Shown: piece after piece, positions 15,270 to 22,658 of the stretch
How positions within the stretch are numbered: the first letter of the stretch is position 1
Layout: every line of letters begins with the position of its first letter
Origin: Pseudonocardia autotrophica
GTDB taxonomy: Bacteria; Actinomycetota; Actinomycetes; Mycobacteriales; Pseudonocardiaceae
Reading direction: 5' to 3'
DNA: 64,000 bases
Assembly (NCBI RefSeq): GCF_003945385.1
Contig: NZ_AP018920.1
Coordinates: forward strand, 2,914,001 to 2,978,000
Position numbers and translations under genes: made by a program
Notes under the pieces: model-generated
The model's input: the letters and a program-made list of their open reading frames with translations, nothing else
Told to the model about the DNA's origin: nothing
Databases searched by the model: none

Positions 15270-15478
15270 CGGGTTCCTTCGTACTGGTTGAGGCGGGCGA
15301 TCCGGTCTTGTGGCGACAGGGCGCGCCATTCGTCTTCCAAGCGCTGCCGCACGGTGACCGGGTCGGGTGGGTCGCGGCGGGTTTTCCCGGACGGTCCACG
15401 GCAGGAGCAGTCGTCGGCGGGGTCGTCGGAGACCCACAGGTCACAGCGCGGGTCATGCTTCCCAACGGGTTCGGCCAT
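15266..15478 (-). CDS. Small phage protein with DPRCD...CSC motif, 70 aa
   Basis: The ATG at 15478 shares a base with the upstream stop. The N-terminus carries KHDPRCDLW and DDCSCRGPSG, possibly a metal site; the rest is helical. Function unknown. Confidence 0.5.
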   Translation of the reverse strand: MAEPVGKHDPRCDLWVSDDPADDCSCRGPSGKTRRDPPDPVTVRQRLEDEWRALSPQDRIARLNQYEGTR

Positions 15479-15750
15479 CACATACCGCCTCGTAGCTCGT
15501 CGACCGTTGCGCCGTGGGCACGGGCGACGCCGTAGACGAAGGTCAGGCGGTCGCGCAGACGGTGCAGCTCGGCGAGGCAGTCTCGAGCCCACGCGCGGGC
15601 GTGCTCCGCTGCTTCGGCTTCGGCCACGCGGAGTGCTTCGGCGACGCGTTGGCGCTCCTGGGCTGCGAGGTACGACTTCGTGCGCAACACCGTGTAGCCC
15701 TCCTCACGGAGGACCGCCTTGTAGTCGTGGAGTTCGCAGTCGTCCATCAC
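15478..15750 (-). CDS. Coiled-coil phage protein, 90 aa
   Basis: It starts at GTG 15750 or ATG 15747 (GTGATGG) against the upstream stop. A long amphipathic helix (AAQERQRVAEALRVAEAEA) spans about residues 28-70. Function unknown. Confidence 0.55.
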   Translation of the reverse strand: MMDDCELHDYKAVLREEGYTVLRTKSYLAAQERQRVAEALRVAEAEAAEHARAWARDCLAELHRLRDRLTFVYGVARAHGATVDELRGGM

Positions 15751-16028
15751 GCGGCCCGCTCGTGGTGGTCATGTCCGGCAGCGACGATGTGTCCGTCGCG
15801 GACGGTGAGGTAGCCGTGGCTGAATGCGGCGGCGATGAGGTGCGCTCGGTCGACTGCGCCGAGTTTCCGGAACAGTCGGCGGAGGTGCGTTTTGATGGTG
15901 TTGTGTTCGAGGTGGAGTTGGGTGGCGACGCCGTGGTTGCGGAGCCCGGCGGCGGTCCAGTAGAGGATGTCGAGTTCGCGGGCGGTGAGCGGGTCACCAG
16001 GCTGGGCGGGGCGGGGGGTGCCGGTCAT
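15747..16028 (-). CDS. LuxR-type HTH regulator, single domain, 93 aa
   Basis: Residues ~12-72 form a GerE/LuxR helix-turn-helix: LTARELDILYWTAAGLRNHG, HNTIKTHLRRLFRKLGAVDR. There is no receiver or sensor domain, so it resembles a stand-alone DNA-binding module. It probably acts on phage or host promoters. ATGA coupling fixes the start. Confidence 0.85.
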   Translation of the reverse strand: MTGTPRPAQPGDPLTARELDILYWTAAGLRNHGVATQLHLEHNTIKTHLRRLFRKLGAVDRAHLIAAAFSHGYLTVRDGHIVAAGHDHHERAA

Positions 16029-16210
16029 GGCTGGGTCCGGGTGCGCCGCCAGGTGATGAACGTCCAGGCGGTGAGTGGGACGGAGAGGGCGACGGCGAGC
16101 CCGGCGTAGACGAGGCTGGTGGGGCCGTCGACGATGAAGGAGCTGATGATCCCGGCCCATACGAGGGCCTGCCCGGTCCAGAACAAGGGGTGTCGCCAGG
16201 GCTGGTTCAT
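16025..16210 (-). CDS. Small two-helix membrane protein, 61 aa
   Basis: Two hydrophobic segments (about residues 10-28 and 31-52) are separated by a short DGPTS loop, with a basic C-terminus. It is coupled to the Ala-repeat gene by ATGA. Function unknown. Confidence 0.6.
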   Translation of the reverse strand: MNQPWRHPLFWTGQALVWAGIISSFIVDGPTSLVYAGLAVALSVPLTAWTFITWRRTRTQP

Positions 16211-16968
16211 GCTGCTGCCTGCCCGACACGTGCCATCTGGCCGTAAAGGTTGAGCGCGGACTGCTGAAGTGCCTCAACAGTCGGGTTCAGGGCAGCCCGC
16301 GCGGCAGCCCGCGCGGCATCCCGCGCGGCATCCCGCGCGGCATCCCACGCGGCAGCCCGCGCGGCATCCCGCGCGGCATCCCACGCGGCAGCCCGCGCGG
16401 CATCCCACGCGGCAGCCCGCGCGGCAGCCCACGCGGCATCCCGCGCGGCATCCCGCGCGGCAGCCCGCGCGGCATCCCGCGCGGCAGCCCGCGCGGCATC
16501 CCGCGCGGCATCCCCCGCGGCATCCCACGCGGCAGCCGCGGTCTGCTGGGCGTCACGGACGACGGCCCCGGCGCGCTTCGTGGCGGCCATGTCCACGATC
16601 CGACCCAGGTCCCGCACCTTCGCTGCGGCTTCCCGGCATGCGGGGGACAGGTCGAGGAATGCGGGCAGGTACTCCCGGATCAGCCAGTCCAGCGCCATGT
16701 ACGAGCGGGCCTCGTCGTGCCCGTCGCCGGCCGTGCCGACCAGGTCGGGGATGAGAGGAATGAGCTGCTGTCGGGGGTCGTCGGGGAGCCGGTCATTGAG
16801 GCTGCGGCCCATCTCGCCGAGCAGCGGGGACACGCAGGCGGGGTGGTCGGTGTGGTTGATGCCGCGAACCCAGGCGACGGCCTCCATGAGGCACATTCCT
16901 GCCTGGGGGTTTTCGTGGCTGCCGGTGTCGAGGTGTAGTTCGGTGAGTTTGGTGGTGTCGATGTTCAT
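16207..16968 (-). CDS. Ala-rich tandem-repeat protein, paralogue of 24769-25503
   Basis: The 253-aa product has an N-terminal domain (residues ~1-130) with [30 protein letters not shown] and [10 protein letters not shown] ~80-residue run of 4-residue units such as AARD, AAWD and AARA follows, then a short tail. The N-terminal signature (GSH, C-x-M, TD-aromatic-PAC, SLND) recurs in the protein at 24769-25503, which also has an Ala repeat. The repeat should be a long alpha-helix. The number of units is likely to vary by slippage. Function unknown; the family is phage-associated. Confidence 0.7.
   Translation of the reverse strand: MNIDTTKLTELHLDTGSHENPQAGMCLMEAVAWVRGINHTDHPACVSPLLGEMGRSLNDRLPDDPRQQLIPLIPDLVGTAGDGHDEARSYMALDWLIREYLPAFLDLSPACREAAAKVRDLGRIVDMAATKRAGAVVRDAQQTAAAAWDAAGDAARDAARAAARDAARAAARDAARDAAWAAARAAAWDAARAAAWDAARDAARAAAWDAARDAARDAARAAARAALNPTVEALQQSALNLYGQMARVGQAAA
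16291..16536. repeat. 12-bp coding tandem repeat, about 20 units
   Basis: The near-perfect unit GCGGCATCCCGC, with T/G and G/A variants, encodes the AAR(D/A) tetrads in the Ala-rich gene. The region is likely hypervariable by slipped-strand mispairing. Confidence 0.85.
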
Positions 16969-17246
16969 GCTGCTGCGCCTTCGGGGTTGTGGTTGAGGAG
17001 GTCCAGCGGGGGGATGGGTTTGCGGTAGGGGTTGGGTGGCCACCACATGCCTCCGGCGACGATTTCTTGGGCTCCGCTGTCGGCGGCCCAGCGGAGGCAG
17101 TCGAGGCGGACGGGGCAACCACTGCAGAAGCGGGTGGCGATGGTGTGGGCGGCTTCGAGGTCGGGGCGCCCGTTCGGCTGTAGGGGTGAGAAGTCGCCGG
17201 GCTGCACCGTGGGGTGGAGGCATTTCGCGTGGGTTTGCCAGGTCAT
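16965..17246 (-). CDS. WhiB-family Fe-S transcription regulator
   Basis: This 93-aa protein has the four WhiB cysteines: C9 (KCLHP), C41 and C44 (FCSGC) and C50 (RLDC). The turn AGGMWWPP matches the G-[VI]-W-G motif that contacts sigma factor, though here GMWW. Phage WhiB proteins (e.g. mycobacteriophage TM4 WhiB) repress host WhiB genes and block septation; the same role is inferred. The start ATG overlaps the neighbour by four bases. Confidence 0.9.
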   Translation of the reverse strand: MTWQTHAKCLHPTVQPGDFSPLQPNGRPDLEAAHTIATRFCSGCPVRLDCLRWAADSGAQEIVAGGMWWPPNPYRKPIPPLDLLNHNPEGAAA

Positions 17247-17548
17247 GACGTGTCTCGCAGCGACTGTCGGGTGGCGCGGTCGCGGGCGACGTACAGGCCG
17301 GCGGCCAAATTCCAGGCGTCGGCGTTGATCTCGGAGTTCAGCCGGTGGTCGGACAGTCGGGTCCAGTGGTCGACCTGGTCGTGTTCCGGGTTGATGTGGG
17401 GGAGGATGACCAGGTCCTTCTTGGCGAGCTCGTGGATGCGGCGGGCCGCCATGAGGGCGATGGGGTCGTCGGGGCGGAGCGCGAAGAGGTCTTCGGCTAT
17501 GGCGTTGAGGTGGGTGGCGAGTTCGAGGCTGTCGCGGGCGGTAGTCAC
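17243..17548 (-). CDS. Helical hypothetical protein, 101 aa
   Basis: The GTG at 17548 overlaps the upstream stop. The protein is all-helical (LELATHLNAIAEDLFALRP, AARRIHELAKKD) without a recognised domain. It lies between the WhiB gene and small Zn-protein genes. Confidence 0.55.
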   Translation of the reverse strand: MTTARDSLELATHLNAIAEDLFALRPDDPIALMAARRIHELAKKDLVILPHINPEHDQVDHWTRLSDHRLNSEINADAWNLAAGLYVARDRATRQSLRDTS

Positions 17549-17709
17549 TGGTCACCACTCTGCTGCTGCAGGTCGTCGAGCGTCATGGGCCAGTGGGTGG
17601 GAGACTGGTCCTCTTCCGCGATGCGCTGCTGATAGCGCTCAGACACCGAGCCGCCCAGGAAGTGTGCGTCTCGCGAAGCGCGCTCCCAGCAGATCTCGCA
17701 AGCAGCCAT
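17545..17709 (-). CDS. Small CxxC protein, 54 aa
   Basis: This frame is too short for most ORF callers. The ATG at 17709 shares a base with the upstream stop, and the end overlaps the next start. It has ACEIC at residues 3-7 and a polar, helical remainder. Function unknown. Confidence 0.5.
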   Translation of the reverse strand: MAACEICWERASRDAHFLGGSVSERYQQRIAEEDQSPTHWPMTLDDLQQQSGDQ

Positions 17710-17951
17710 CAGGCGGCCCTCCGGTCATCGGTCAGACGTGACAGGTCCGCGTTCGAGGCCCGGTACTCGTCGATGTGGGTGGCGCCCTCGTCGTTGGCAT
17801 GCGCGTGGGCGTCGCCGACACAGTCGTCGCAGGTGGCAAGGTAGTAGGGGCCGTAGAACTCGCCTGTACGGCTGTGGGGGTCGGGTGTGCGCCATTCGAC
17901 GATGCGGGTGGCGGGCTGGGTGCAGCCGTAGCAGCGGGTCGGGGAAGGCAT
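17709..17951 (-). CDS. Zn-binding-like small protein, first gene of the recombination operon, 80 aa
   Basis: It has CYGC at residues 7-10 and CDDC at 41-44, with intervening beta strands, so a Zn-ribbon is likely. The ATG is the last base triplet of a promoter box (17949-17969), so translation is probably leaderless. It heads the long coupled transcript leading to recT, ssb and perhaps the replication genes. Function unknown. Confidence 0.65.
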   Translation of the reverse strand: MPSPTRCYGCTQPATRIVEWRTPDPHSRTGEFYGPYYLATCDDCVGDAHAHANDEGATHIDEYRASNADLSRLTDDRRAA

Positions 17952-17969
17952 GCGCAAATAAGAGCATGT
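17949..17969 (-). promoter_or_regulatory. Leaderless promoter box (copy 1)
   Basis: Read leftward: ACATGCTCTTATTTGCGCATG. A candidate -10 TCTTAT lies six bases before the ATG, and TTGTGC lies 18 bases further upstream. Near-identical copies occur at 26346, 27364 and 28892. Confidence 0.7.
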
Positions 17970-18031
17970 CCGGTGGGGGTTGCACAATGGGGTGACGCAG
18001 ACTGTCGCAGAAGATGCCCCGGACAGACTAG

Positions 18032-18066
18032 AGCCGCCCCACCGATCGCGCGAAGGTGGGACGGCC
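18032..18066. terminator. Hairpin terminator after the DUF397 gene
   Basis: Imperfect stem (AGCCGCCCCACC against GGTGGGACGGCC) with an 11-base loop begins about 29 bases after the stop at 18095. It closes the upstream leftward operon, just before the promoter at 17949. Confidence 0.6.
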
Positions 18067-18094
18067 CTAGACGTGGGGAGCGTGGGGAGCGGGG

Positions 18095-18277
18095 CTAGTC
18101 GGGCAGATCGAAATCGCCGTTCTTCACACCTGCGATGAACGCCTGCCACTCGCCACGCGTGAAATACAACGGCTCCGGCTGCTCCGGGTGACTGACCAGC
18201 ACCCCGGCCCGCTGGAGGAACTCAACCTGCACGCACTCTCCGCCGTAGCAGAACGACGACCTGACCTGCACCATCAC
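18095..18277 (-). CDS. DUF397 protein, 60 aa
   Basis: VRSSFCYGGECVQVEF, then VLVSHPEQPEPLYFTRGEWQAF and GVKNGDFDLPD follow the DUF397 pattern exactly. In actinomycetes DUF397 proteins usually pair with XRE regulators and are implicated in development. The start is GTG 18277 or ATG 18274, overlapping the dcd stop. It is the last gene of its operon. Confidence 0.88.
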   Translation of the reverse strand: MMVQVRSSFCYGGECVQVEFLQRAGVLVSHPEQPEPLYFTRGEWQAFIAGVKNGDFDLPD

Positions 18278-18864
18278 GCGCCCCCTCGTATCTGGATCAC
18301 ATCGGCCAACTCCACCAACCCCGGTACCGCCCGCGGCCCGGCCGCGCCGTCCTGGTCCTGGTAGCGGGACCGAACATCCGGATGCCCATACGGGCGCGCC
18401 GCAGCCTCGGTGAGCTGTTCAAAGGTGACCTGCCCGATCGGATCCCCGACGCGCAGCAGGATGGTGACCGGGCCGACGTTGGACACTTCGAGGGTGATGT
18501 GGCCGCGGTAGCCGGGGTCGATCAGGCCGGCAGTGACGTGGCAGGTGATGCCGAGCCGGCCGAGTGTGGATCGGCCGTGGAGGAACGCGCACAGGTCGGC
18601 GGGGATGGTGAAGTGTTCGGCGGTGGTGGCCAACACGAAGTCGCCGGGCTGCAGCAGGATCCCGTCTTCGACTGGTAGCCCGACGGTGAGGTCGTCGGGG
18701 ATCTGGTCGAGGGTGACCGTGGTGTGGTTCCCGGTGAACCCGCGGTAGCTGTCGCCGAGGGTGACGTCGATCGAAGCCGGTTGCAGCCGTTCCACCGCAG
18801 GCGGCGGGTCAACGATCAGGTCGCCCTGCTGCATGCGGGCCACGATCAGATGATCAGGAAGCAT
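18274..18864 (-). CDS. dcd: dCTP deaminase
   Basis: This enzyme deaminates dCTP to dUTP (or onward to dUMP) and so adjusts the nucleotide pool for phage DNA synthesis. The dUTPase-like trimer fold is visible: SIDVTLGDSY at ~31-40, HGRSTLGRLGI with R98/S99, and LIDPGYRGHITLEVSN with catalytic E126. It is 196 aa, the usual length. It overlaps a DUF397-like gene by 11 bases upstream. Confidence 0.93.
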   Translation of the reverse strand: MLPDHLIVARMQQGDLIVDPPPAVERLQPASIDVTLGDSYRGFTGNHTTVTLDQIPDDLTVGLPVEDGILLQPGDFVLATTAEHFTIPADLCAFLHGRSTLGRLGITCHVTAGLIDPGYRGHITLEVSNVGPVTILLRVGDPIGQVTFEQLTEAAARPYGHPDVRSRYQDQDGAAGPRAVPGLVELADVIQIRGGA

Positions 18865-19051
18865 CGGTCTTCCTCTCGGTTCGGGCGCGGATCACCGGCA
18901 CATCCAACTCGCCGCTGCGGGCCGCCCGGATCAGCGCTTCCCATTCGGCGACATCCAGGACGATCGCGGTCCGACGCCGGTCTGTGGCCGATCCGACCGC
19001 GATCCGACCGTCCGGGGTGTACTCAACCCATGGTGTGCGTGCGGTGATCAA
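18854..19051 (-). CDS. DUF397-like small protein, 65 aa
   Basis: The TTG start at 19051 overlaps the upstream stop as TTGA, the only coupling start available. LDVAEWEALIRAARSGELD resembles the C-terminal DUF397 motif, and the first half has VEYTPDGRIAVGS. It is likely a second, diverged DUF397-type protein of the phage. Confidence 0.6.
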   Translation of the reverse strand: MITARTPWVEYTPDGRIAVGSATDRRRTAIVLDVAEWEALIRAARSGELDVPVIRARTERKTDAS

Positions 19052-19623
19052 CGGTATCTCCCTGTCCGTTCCAGTCGAGTGCGGTACCGGTTGGTGCGGC
19101 CCCCGGCCACTGCCCGCTGGGCTGCGGCACGTGCTCGACGTTCGACACCGTCCCGGTGGAACCAGCCGACCCGGGACAGCACCTCCTCCGCCTGCGCCAA
19201 GTCCCCCTTGCACGCATGCCATGACCCCTCCGCATAGCCGCCCGCGTAGTCGACCGCCACATCGTGTTCGGGGGCAGTGTTCGGGGGCATCGCACACGAT
19301 GCCCACCCGGAGCCGTCGGGGTAGATACGGGCCCGCAAATCTTGCCCACCGAACGCTTTCATCGCCGCTAAATGTCCGGCTTCGTGGCGGGCGGCGTCTG
19401 TCCAGGTGCCGGCGTCGATCCGGACGACGGTGCGATGCCTGGCGGTGCGGCCGATACTTCCGGCGGTGAGGAGTGCGAGCCCGGCCGCGACGAGTAGCCC
19501 AACGATCCAGGCGACCGTGGTCCACGACCCCGACCACACCACATGCCCCTTGGCCAGCATCCCGGCCAGGAAGATGCTGATGATGGTGCCGATTCCGGCG
19601 GCCATTTTCTCGTCACCGTTCAT
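19048..19623 (-). CDS. Small membrane M41 (FtsH-like) metalloprotease without AAA domain
   Basis: Two membrane helices at about residues 9-25 and 35-55 are followed by a soluble domain with the zinc motif HEAGH at 80-84. The downstream AGGYAEG (127-133) and D141 in KGDLAQAEEVL parallel the FtsH protease segment that supplies the third zinc ligand. FtsH is ~600+ aa with an AAA ATPase; this 191-aa protein has only anchor and protease, so it may cleave without ATP-driven unfolding or use a host partner. Target unknown. Confidence 0.75.
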   Translation of the reverse strand: MNGDEKMAAGIGTIISIFLAGMLAKGHVVWSGSWTTVAWIVGLLVAAGLALLTAGSIGRTARHRTVVRIDAGTWTDAARHEAGHLAAMKAFGGQDLRARIYPDGSGWASCAMPPNTAPEHDVAVDYAGGYAEGSWHACKGDLAQAEEVLSRVGWFHRDGVERRARAAAQRAVAGGRTNRYRTRLERTGRYR

Positions 19624-19632
19624 GGCGGTCCC

Positions 19633-19986
19633 TCATCGCGCACACCCCGCTGACGAGCATCCCGGGTGGTCGCCCGGTGCGGCGGGTCGTCGGCCGGAGT
19701 TTGAGACCGCTTTGGCGGAACCAACGGGGCGGTGTCGTCGGCCGGGGCCGCGTACCACGTGCGCCATCGGGACGACCAGCACGTGCCCGGGGGTGACCGG
19801 GCTCAGCGGTCGGAAGATCCACACGTTGCCGCAGTCCTCGACCAGGTCCACCGGGGCCCGCCCGGCGGTGATGTCGCAGAACACGCACTCACGACGGTCG
19901 ACGGCCCGGAGTGCGGTGTTGCGTTCCCGTCGGCTGATCGCGCCTTCGCCGTAGAGGTCTTCGGTCAGCTGCCGTTCGTCAGGCAC
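19633..19986 (-). pseudogene. HIT-domain protein, truncated and frame-shifted
   Basis: The GTG start at 19986 leads to a recognisable HIT N-terminal half: CVFCDITAGRAP, VDLVEDCGNVWIF, PVTPGHVLVVPMAHV. After that the frame enters a 23-bp repeat (19729-19751) in the wrong phase. The catalytic HxHxH triad never appears, so a phosphoramidase or nucleotide hydrolase function is lost. The alternative phase of the repeat (APADDTA) stays open to 19620, where it would make an ATGA overlap with the protease gene. That is probably the original 3' end. Confidence 0.7.
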
Positions 19987-20575
19987 GGGCGGTGTCCCCG
20001 TCCTGGTCCGGGGACACCGAACCGGCGGGCGGCTCGGTGATCGACAGCGCCCACTGCACGATCTCGGCGGCACGCGGCCAGTCGTCTTCGAGCTCCGACT
20101 GTGTGCCCGGGTGCCCCCGGTAGTCGCGGAGCGCATCGGCGACCTGCCACGGCGGGACGGGCCGAGTAGCGGAGCCGTCCGGTGCGGCGGTGTCGTCGGC
20201 CGGGGCCGCGGACACGGCCCGCTCGATGAAATCGATCGCTGCGTCGAACGCCTCGCGGAAGTTGCCCAGGTCGAGATACCCCTGGTCGCGCTGGTGGCTC
20301 AGCTCCGCGATCACCCTGGGCAGCGTTGTGCCAGGCGAGGGCAGATCCTCGCGGAGCGCGGCCAGCACCCGCCCCGCCTCCTCGGTCAGGTCCGGGTACG
20401 CGGCCCGCGCCGTCGCGACCGTGCCGTCCCGGCCCAGCGCCCGCAGCACCGTCGTCACCGGGAGCCGGGAGTGCCCGACGGTGACCTGGCCGCCCTTTCG
20501 GCCGTCGAGACGCACTAGCAGCACCTCGTCGGCGGCCGGCTCGTCCTGCCCGGCGGTGTCGTCGGCCGGGGCCGC
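19729..20575. repeat. 23-bp direct repeat, three copies (modular linker)
   Basis: GCGGTGTCGTCGGCCGGGGC plus CGC occurs at 19729-19751, 20187-20209 and 20553-20575. On the minus strand it encodes the linker AAPADDTA in the large modular gene. The first copy lies in the broken HIT gene in another phase. It is a likely recombination or slippage site. Confidence 0.8.
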
Positions 20576-21598
20576 GAGTGCGGCGAGGATCGGGCGGATC
20601 CACCCCGCCGGGACGTCGGGCTCCGCGCCGGACTCCAACGCACCCAGCCGCTGCGGGTGGATTCCCGCCCGTGCCGCGACCTCGTCATGGTGCAGGCCGA
20701 GGGCGCTGCGCAGGGTCGTGAGAGCGCGGCCGATCTGCTCGCTGCGGGCCAGCCGCTCGTCCTGCCCGGCGGTGTGTCCGCCCCCGGCCCGCAGCCGCCG
20801 GATCGTCGCCTGCGCCTCGTCGAGCGCGGCCCGGACGTCCTCCGGGTCCAGCGCTCCGAGGTCGTCGGTGTTCACCAGGCCGTCCAGCTTCGCCAGGAAG
20901 TGGTCCGGGCGCGGCTCGTCGTCCCCGGCCCGACCCGGAGCGGGAACACCGGCACGGAGCGCCCGCCACGCCTCGGCGGCCGCGCCCAGGTCGTCGAGAT
21001 GTGCCTCGGTCGGGCCGTCGATCACGTCTTCCGCGGCGTCGGCCAGGGCGTCACCGGCGGTCGCGAGGCGGTCCGCGCGCATCTTCCACACGTCGGCCGT
21101 CACCATCGCGTCGCGCTTCGCCGCGTCCTCGGTGCGGGCGACGTCGCGCATCCGGTCCAGCTCGGCCCGGGTCTCGGCCAGCTCGGCGCGTAACGCCTCA
21201 GTGCTGGAAGGCTCCGCGACACCAGTGTCCGGCTCGTCGGTGGGTGCGGGGACGTCGCGGGCCGCCCGGAGCGCACGGACCTCGTCGCTCAGCTCCAGCG
21301 CCAGCTCCTCGGCGCGGGACTCCCGCATCGCAGCCTCGGCGATGTCGTCGGCCTTCCGCTCGATCGCGGCCAGCGCCTCGGCGAGGACGTCGCGGGCCAG
21401 CGCGGCACGCACGATCGTCGCCGCGTGCCTCCCCCAGGGCGAGGGCACGTGGACGAGGCGCTTCCGGCCGAACCGCTCTCGGAACGCCTCCACGAACGCG
21501 GCCAGCTCGGCATCGGTGATCGGCGTGATGGTGATGGTTACCCGGTGCTCGGTGGCGTCGGTGGGTGCCGGGGTCTGCCCAGCGGTGGGGTCAGACAT
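19979..21598 (-). CDS. Large modular protein with coiled coil and central XRE-like HTH, 539 aa
   Basis: The ATG at 21598 has GGAG seven bases upstream. The N-terminal domain (~15-75) is followed by long charged helices (~95-190) and then an XRE-like helix-turn-helix around residues 320-360 (LRSALGLHHDEVAARAGIHPQRL). Two further helical modules are separated by near-identical linkers (TAGQDE, APADDTAGQDEPA, APADDTAAPD). The module-linker layout suggests assembly by recombination. Function unknown; DNA binding is likely. Confidence 0.6.
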   Translation of the reverse strand: MSDPTAGQTPAPTDATEHRVTITITPITDAELAAFVEAFRERFGRKRLVHVPSPWGRHAATIVRAALARDVLAEALAAIERKADDIAEAAMRESRAEELALELSDEVRALRAARDVPAPTDEPDTGVAEPSSTEALRAELAETRAELDRMRDVARTEDAAKRDAMVTADVWKMRADRLATAGDALADAAEDVIDGPTEAHLDDLGAAAEAWRALRAGVPAPGRAGDDEPRPDHFLAKLDGLVNTDDLGALDPEDVRAALDEAQATIRRLRAGGGHTAGQDERLARSEQIGRALTTLRSALGLHHDEVAARAGIHPQRLGALESGAEPDVPAGWIRPILAALAAPADDTAGQDEPAADEVLLVRLDGRKGGQVTVGHSRLPVTTVLRALGRDGTVATARAAYPDLTEEAGRVLAALREDLPSPGTTLPRVIAELSHQRDQGYLDLGNFREAFDAAIDFIERAVSAAPADDTAAPDGSATRPVPPWQVADALRDYRGHPGTQSELEDDWPRAAEIVQWALSITEPPAGSVSPDQDGDTARA

Positions 21599-21905
21599 GA
21601 TCATTCTCCGTCTCGGTGGTGGGTGTCCCGGCAGCGAACTCGCCAAAGACTCGGCGGGCTTCCAGCAGCGCGTCGTAGTCGCTGTTGCCGTAGCAGTCCG
21701 GCTCAGGAGAGCGGCCGTCATGCACCAGCCCTGCCAGGTGGTAGTCGACCATCGCGACGCGGCTGAGTCCGAGATCCCACCGGGCAGGCTCGATGATGTA
21801 GTCGCTGACCGGGCCCTGGACTGTCAGGACGTGGTCGTCCTCGTACCACCACTGCGGGTGGTCGAGCGCGGCGATGATCCGTCGGACGCGATCGTCGTAG
21901 CTCAT
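21591..21905 (-). CDS. Hypothetical phage protein, 104 aa
   Basis: The ATG at 21905 is coupled by ATGA. It is Trp/Tyr/Asp-rich (HPQWWYEDDHVLTVQGPVSDY) and fairly acidic. No family recognised. It is conserved in layout with neighbours that read like a set of small binding proteins. Confidence 0.5.
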   Translation of the reverse strand: MSYDDRVRRIIAALDHPQWWYEDDHVLTVQGPVSDYIIEPARWDLGLSRVAMVDYHLAGLVHDGRSPEPDCYGNSDYDALLEARRVFGEFAAGTPTTETENDHV

Positions 21906-22192
21906 CGGGTCTCACCCCCGGCAGCGGACCGCCAGGCGTCGATGCGACCACCGAGCCCCTCCGGGTCCCAGTCCCCGAGGTCGTCCACGTAGTCGGCGAG
22001 GGCGTTCCCGGCGTCCGTACGCTCCTCCAGCGTGCGCACCACCTGTAGGTGCGTGTCGGTCCACTCCCGGGCCTCGGCCGTCTGCGGTTCCGTCAGCTCA
22101 CGCTTGCGCAGCTCCCGCCACACCACCTGCGCGTGCAGCATCAGGTCAGCGTCGCTCGCCTGTGTTACCCACCCGATCGTCGGCTCACCCAC
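21902..22192 (-). CDS. Hypothetical protein with shared AWRSAAGGE tail, 96 aa
   Basis: The GTG at 22192, preceded by GGGGGTGAGG, overlaps the upstream gene by eight bases; an earlier in-frame GTG at 22201 is possible. It is a helical protein. The last 9 residues (AWRSAAGGE) and 27 bp of DNA are identical to the end of the upstream gene. Confidence 0.55.
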   Translation of the reverse strand: MGEPTIGWVTQASDADLMLHAQVVWRELRKRELTEPQTAEAREWTDTHLQVVRTLEERTDAGNALADYVDDLGDWDPEGLGGRIDAWRSAAGGETR

Positions 22193-22223
22193 GGGCCTCA
22201 CCCCCGGCAGCGGACCGCCAGGC
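21911..22223. repeat. 27-bp direct repeat, two copies
   Basis: The same 27 bases, beginning CTCACCCCCGGCAGCGGACC, occur at 21911-21937 and 22197-22223. They encode the common C-terminal tail of two consecutive genes. This indicates tandem duplication or module exchange. Confidence 0.85.
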
Positions 22224-22658
22224 TCGCGCTGCGTCCTGCATGTTCGCCCGGTCGTCGTGATCCTCGGGACTCATCAGGAAGCGGGACACGGAATCGGCGA
22301 GCGGGTTCCCGGCGTCCCGCAGCGCGGCAACCCACCGCAGCAGGGCGATGATGCGAGGCCCCGGGTCGGCGGCGGCCTCCATCGGGTCAGCGCGGAAGAT
22401 GTCGACGGGCCAGTGCTCGTCGAGCAGCGACATGAGCCCGTCCCACGAGTGCAGCCGGTCCAGCTCGGCGCGCAGACGGTCGAGGTCGGAACGCAGGATC
22501 ACGGTGCCCTCCCCCGGGCCCGCGACGTCAGCGAACGTCCGGGCGTCGCCCTCGATCGCGAACTGCGCGCCGAGCGATCCATCGGAGAAGTAGACGCACC
22601 ACCAGCCGTCGACGTGGCGCACCGTCCACGGGGCGGCCCGCTGGTCGTCGGCGCTCAT
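22185..22658 (-). CDS. Hypothetical phage protein, 157 aa
   Basis: The ATG at 22658 is coupled by ATGA. The N-terminal beta segment (WTVRHVDGWWCVYFSDGSLG, then FAIEGDARTFADVAG) is followed by helices and ends in AWRSAAGGEARG. It may be a small binding domain with a repeated tail. Not recognised. Confidence 0.55.
   Translation of the reverse strand: MSADDQRAAPWTVRHVDGWWCVYFSDGSLGAQFAIEGDARTFADVAGPGEGTVILRSDLDRLRAELDRLHSWDGLMSLLDEHWPVDIFRADPMEAAADPGPRIIALLRWVAALRDAGNPLADSVSRFLMSPEDHDDRANMQDAARAWRSAAGGEARG

Noticed and set aside
16291..16536. Possible CRISPR array
   Set aside because: The repeats are contiguous 12-bp coding units without spacers and translate in frame to an Ala/Arg helix.
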